Shown here piece by piece: positions 61,236 to 64,000 of a stretch of DNA of 64,000 nt; within the stretch, counting starts at the first letter, position 1; each line of letters begins with the position of its first letter. Source of the stretch: Buchnera aphidicola (Aphis glycines) (GTDB taxonomy: Bacteria; Pseudomonadota; Gammaproteobacteria; Enterobacterales; Enterobacteriaceae); NCBI RefSeq assembly GCF_001280225.1, contig NZ_CP009253.1:564165-628164 (forward strand). The letters are read 5' to 3'. The translations under genes and the position numbers were made by a program. A model generated the notes under the pieces. It was given only the letters and a program-made list of their open reading frames with translations. It was not told where the DNA came from and made no database searches.

Positions 61236-61570
61236 TGCCTAAAATTTTTTTCCTACCGCATAAATTTATATTACCTAAAGGTGCTATTTGTATTTGTAAA
61301 AAAGGCGAAACTATCTTAAATGTTGCATTATTAAACAATATTAAGTTAGAACATGCATGTGAAAAATCATGTGCTTGTAGTACTTGCCATTGTATTATAC
61401 GAAAAGGTTTTCTTTCTCTTTCGGGATGGACTGAAAAAGAAGAAGATGTCCTAGATAAAGCATGGGGACTCGAATCCACAAGTCGATTAAGTTGTCAAGC
61501 TATCATCGGAGATAGCGACATAGAAGTAGAAATTCCTTTATATAATGCTAATCATGTTTCTGATAACTAA
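61234..61570 (+). CDS. fdx: [2Fe-2S] ferredoxin of the isc cluster
   Basis: Electron donor for cluster assembly. The start is the ATG of TAATG, overlapping the hscA stop. Cluster ligands are in [13 protein letters not shown] near residue 42-54 and SCQAIIG near 87; the CX5CX2C...C pattern is the adrenodoxin type. The C-terminus ends SDN with no aromatic tail. Length is 111, as in E. coli. iscX does not follow. It is convergent with der, 8 bases away. Confidence 0.96.
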
Positions 61571-61577
61571 ACAATAA

Positions 61578-62936
61578 TTAAATGTATGGATTTTTTATAT
61601 CTTTGAACTTAATCCTCATTGGTATTCCATCTATTTTAAGAGAGTTATAAATAAAATTTTTTAAATATTTTTTGTAAGTTAATGATAATTGTTTTGTTTG
61701 ATTTCCATGTATAATAATTTGAATTGGATTAGAACTTCCTAGATGTATATATTTTAATTTTATTCGACGACCTTTTATTATTGGAGGTTGATGTTTTTTT
61801 GTTGCATCTTGCATAGTTTTCATAAGTTTTGAAGTATTTATTTTTGTTTCATAAGATTTACAAATTTTTTCAATTAATTGAAATATTTCAAAAACTTTTC
61901 TAGCTTTAAGTGCTGATACAAAATGTATTTTAAAAAAAAATAAGTTTTTTAATTTATAATTTATTAATTTTTTAAATTTATTTTGTTCTGACAAATTTAA
62001 TAGATCCCATTTGTTAACTATTATAATAAGTGGTTTTCCAAATTTTTCAGTAATATTTGTTAGTAGTAAATTTTGATTACATATTTTTTTTTGTTCTTGT
62101 TTTGCATCTATAATTAATAATATTATATTTGTTTTTTCAATAGCTTCTAAAGTTTTAATCATGGATATTTTTTCAATTTTATTTTTTTTTCTTTTCTTTT
62201 TTGATGTTCCTGCGGTATCAATTAAAATATAATTTTTATCATTATATTTCATAGATACAGATATAGTATCTAATGTTGTGCCTGGTATATTAGAAGTAAT
62301 AATTCTATTTTGCATTGTAAGTCTGTTAATTAATGTTGATTTGCCAACATTAGGTTTGCCTATAAATGTAATTTTTATCGGGATATTTTCTAATTTTATT
62401 TCTTTATTTGTGATTTTTTTTGATTCTTGTTTAAATGTAAGTTCTATCCAAGGAATTAAATGTTTATTGATAAAGCTATTAATTCCTTGTTTATGACTTG
62501 CTGAAATTTTTATAGTTTTTTTACATCCTAAAGAATAAAATTCATTAATTTTTTCTATTTCCTTTATTCCGTCTATTTTATTAATAAGTAAAAATAATTT
62601 TTTTTGATTTTTTCTTATTATTTTTAATATTTCATATTCTTCTGGTAGTATTCCTTCTCGAGCATTTACCATAAATAAGATTAGATCAGCTTCTTTAATA
62701 GCTATTAATGTTTGCGTATAAGCTTTTGTTTTTATTGGTTTCCATTCAAAATTAAAACCAGCAGTATCTACTAAGATAAATTTTTTATTTTTTTCTTGAT
62801 AATAAAAGTCATAGTTTCTATCTCGAGTCAGTCCTGAGTGATTGGAAACTAATGCGTTTCTTTTTTTAGTTAGAACATTGAATAAAGTAGATTTTCCTAC
62901 ATTTGTACGGCCAATTAATGCAATAATAGGTAACAT
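61578..62936 (-). CDS. der: Ribosome assembly GTPase Der
   Basis: Tandem-G-domain GTPase of 50S assembly. G domain 1 has LIGRTNVGKSTLFNVL near 7-22 and DTAGF near 57; G domain 2 has FIGKPNVGKSTLINRLT near 194-210, DTAGTSKKKRKKNKIEK near 239 and NKWDLL near 305. The C-terminal KH-like domain follows with RRIKLKYI. Length is 452 against 490; much of the acidic linker between G domains is gone. bamB, between yfgM and der in E. coli, is absent. Confidence 0.95.
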   Translation of the reverse strand: MLPIIALIGRTNVGKSTLFNVLTKKRNALVSNHSGLTRDRNYDFYYQEKNKKFILVDTAGFNFEWKPIKTKAYTQTLIAIKEADLILFMVNAREGILPEEYEILKIIRKNQKKLFLLINKIDGIKEIEKINEFYSLGCKKTIKISASHKQGINSFINKHLIPWIELTFKQESKKITNKEIKLENIPIKITFIGKPNVGKSTLINRLTMQNRIITSNIPGTTLDTISVSMKYNDKNYILIDTAGTSKKKRKKNKIEKISMIKTLEAIEKTNIILLIIDAKQEQKKICNQNLLLTNITEKFGKPLIIIVNKWDLLNLSEQNKFKKLINYKLKNLFFFKIHFVSALKARKVFEIFQLIEKICKSYETKINTSKLMKTMQDATKKHQPPIIKGRRIKLKYIHLGSSNPIQIIIHGNQTKQLSLTYKKYLKNFIYNSLKIDGIPMRIKFKDIKNPYI

Positions 62937-62961
62937 TTTAGTATGAGCTCTGTTGTATTTT

Positions 62962-63567
62962 TTATTTGATTTGAACTTCGTTTATTTTCATATTAATGAT
63001 TTTTTTTAATGTTTGGGATTCTTCAAGAAATTTACTCTTTTCCCAACATTTGATTGCTAGTTTTTTATTTCCATCATTCATAAAAATATCTCCTTTTATA
63101 TTTTCTACTATACTGCTCCAAGAATCGTCTTTAATTTCTTCGATAATTTGTATTGCATCTTTGTTTTTATTTTGTTGCATTTTTATTTTTGACATTCTTA
63201 ATCGTAAAATGTTTTTCAAGTTTTCTTCTGTTGTATATTTTAGACTGTTTTTTAATTGAATGAATGCTTTTTCTAGATGGTTTTTTAAAATATATTTTTT
63301 CGCTAATGATAAAGAAATCAAAGTACCATAAACATTTTTATTATCTATGATAAATTTTTCTGCATTGAAAAAATTTTCATTTGTATTTGCATTTATCTCT
63401 TCTATTATTTCTTCGTAGGTTGGTTGATTTAAACTTTTTTTTTGTTTTTTAGATTTTATAATTGAAAAAAACATAAAAAACACCAGAATAAAGAAAAATA
63501 TAATTAAAAAAATTTTTTTTTTGAAATTTTTTGATTTTTTAATTAAATTGCTTTGCATTAATTGCAT
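62962..63567 (-). CDS. yfgM: YfgM, membrane-anchored periplasmic ancillary chaperone
   Basis: SecYEG/PpiD-associated protein with tetratricopeptide-like helices. A Lys-rich N-terminus is followed by a strong membrane segment (about residues 18-37) and a periplasmic part that aligns with E. coli YfgM: AEKFIIDNKNVYGTLISLSLAKKYI near 68-92, NLKNILRLRMSKIKM and SWSSIVENIKGDIFMNDGNKKLAIKCW near 150-176. Length is 201 (E. coli 206). The first ~20 residues do not resemble E. coli. hisS, upstream in E. coli, is not here; the region runs into the origin. Confidence 0.88.
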   Translation of the reverse strand: MQLMQSNLIKKSKNFKKKIFLIIFFFILVFFMFFSIIKSKKQKKSLNQPTYEEIIEEINANTNENFFNAEKFIIDNKNVYGTLISLSLAKKYILKNHLEKAFIQLKNSLKYTTEENLKNILRLRMSKIKMQQNKNKDAIQIIEEIKDDSWSSIVENIKGDIFMNDGNKKLAIKCWEKSKFLEESQTLKKIINMKINEVQIK

Positions 63568-63764
63568 TTTTTCTCCTTATCGTTTTTAAACATAAATAAA
63601 ATTTTTAAATAAATTGTTACAAGTTTAATCTTTTTCAGAATAAAAAGATATTTTTTAAAAAATTTTTTTCATGAATGCAATACTAATTCTCGATTTTTCT
63701 TCTTTTTTTATTTTTATTCAAAAAAATAACTTGATAAAAGAGTTATTCCCATAAAATACACTGA

Positions 63765-63773
63765 TTATACACA
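63765..63773 (+). promoter_or_regulatory. DnaA box TTATACACA
   Basis: Matches TTATNCACA and equals E. coli oriC box R2. It lies 46 bases left of the perfect box and has the same orientation. Confidence 0.7.
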
Positions 63774-63819
63774 GCTAATTAACATCAGAAGTTCCTTTAT
63801 TATCAATGCGAAACGTGAC

Positions 63820-63828
63820 TTATCCACA
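63820..63828 (+). promoter_or_regulatory. DnaA box TTATCCACA
   Basis: Exact high-affinity DnaA box, the same sequence as R1/R4 of E. coli. It borders the AT-rich stretch to its right. Confidence 0.8.
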
Positions 63829-63943
63829 GATTTTGTATTTACTAATAATAATAATATAATATTATTGTTTTTTTTTTTTTTTAAATAATTTAAAGATAAT
63901 CTTTAATATTAAAGTTTTATTTTAGATGTTTATATGTGTTATC

Positions 63944-63972
63944 TTGATTTAAATATTAATACTGTATAAAAT
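63944..63972 (+). promoter_or_regulatory. Candidate sigma70 promoter of mnmG
   Basis: TTGATT (63944-63949) and TAAAAT (63967-63972) are 17 bases apart, 26 bases before the expected mnmG start; AAAGGG at 63988-63993 would be its ribosome binding site. The call rests on consensus match in AT-rich DNA and on the unseen gene to the right. Confidence 0.4.
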
Positions 63973-64000
63973 AATTCTTAACATTTTAAAGGGTTTTTAT

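Larger units (their letters stand above)
63568..64000. other. Probable replication origin (oriC) region upstream of mnmG
   Basis: A 433-base gap without genes. It holds a perfect DnaA box TTATCCACA (63820-63828), a second fitting the TTATNCACA consensus, TTATACACA (63765-63773), and a possible weaker one, TTATTCCCA (63743-63751). To the right lies a stretch of nearly pure A/T (about 63836-63910) including a T15 run, suitable as unwinding element. The perfect box reads toward the AT-rich side, the arrangement of R1 in E. coli oriC with mnmG beyond. The window ends in ..TTTTTAT, probably the first two bases of the mnmG ATG. Confidence 0.75.

Overview
The window comes from a Buchnera aphidicola-type endosymbiont (reduced gammaproteobacterium of aphids). 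The grounds are extreme AT richness, proteins that align end to end with E. coli orthologues, operons stripped of single genes (priB, iscA, hfq/hflX, bamB, ilvY and leuT are missing from otherwise collinear neighbourhoods), no mobile DNA, and retention of ilvC/ilvD, mtlAD, ibpA and tmaR. Nearly all identifications below come from sequence recalled for E. coli families and from gene order. No database was searched.

Layout. 1-3.4 kb (-): deoD (cut by the window edge), deoB, prfC. 3.5-6.7 kb: ansA, nfuA, bioH, ssb. 6.7-7.45 kb: a long empty gap, then dnaB. 8.9-14.3 kb: gshB-ruvX-yggS-hemW, trmB, mutY-yggX, then murI and sbcB. 16.7-18.1 kb: tmaR, tRNA-Asn, tRNA-Ile2 and pyrE. 18.1-27.6 kb (-): dut, cysQ, rplI-rpsR-rpsF, rnr, purA, hflC-hflK, miaA, followed by a decayed stretch where mutL should be. 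28.3-33.2 kb (-): mtlD-mtlA and pgi. 33.3-37.6 kb: orn, tRNA-Gly, a shortened amiB, rpmE, a miniature ftsN and hslV-hslU. 37.7-40.7 kb: ibpA, fpr, epmA, coaD. 40.7-42.2 kb (-): an orphan gene split by a frameshift. 42.5-49.4 kb: rsmJ, pitA, a ynfM-like MFS gene, dapF, cyaY, hemC-hemD and a Pro-His-Arg tRNA cluster. 49.5-56.8 kb (-): rho, trxA, rep, ilvC, ilvD, preceded by tRNA-Trp. 57.2-61.6 kb: iscS-iscU-hscB-hscA-fdx. 61.6-63.6 kb (-): der, yfgM. 63.6-64 kb: an oriC-like region, probably ending at the mnmG start codon.

How the genes work together. The window supplies core replication, translation and protein quality control (dnaB, ssb, rep, ribosomal proteins, rho, hslVU, ibpA), Fe-S assembly, PTS mannitol uptake into glycolysis (mtlA-mtlD-pgi, with the EI-polarity factor tmaR), and two steps of branched-chain amino acid synthesis made for the host. 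DNA repair is thin: mutY and sbcB remain, mutL appears to be a relic.

Most interesting points. (1) A previously easy-to-miss 81-residue FtsN upstream of hslV keeps only the cytoplasmic tail, the membrane segment and the essential periplasmic peptide, with no linker or SPOR domain; its frame is broken at a run of 14 A. The amidase gene beside it has also lost its targeting domain. (2) Three genes (ruvX, pyrE and a 508-residue orphan) are each broken at a run of exactly nine A and each is restored by one extra A, which points to polymerase slippage, to recent decay or to systematic sequencing error. (3) The ibpA promoter has a heat-shock-sigma-like shape with an A-rich spacer. (4) The right end carries DnaA boxes and an AT-rich unwinding region.
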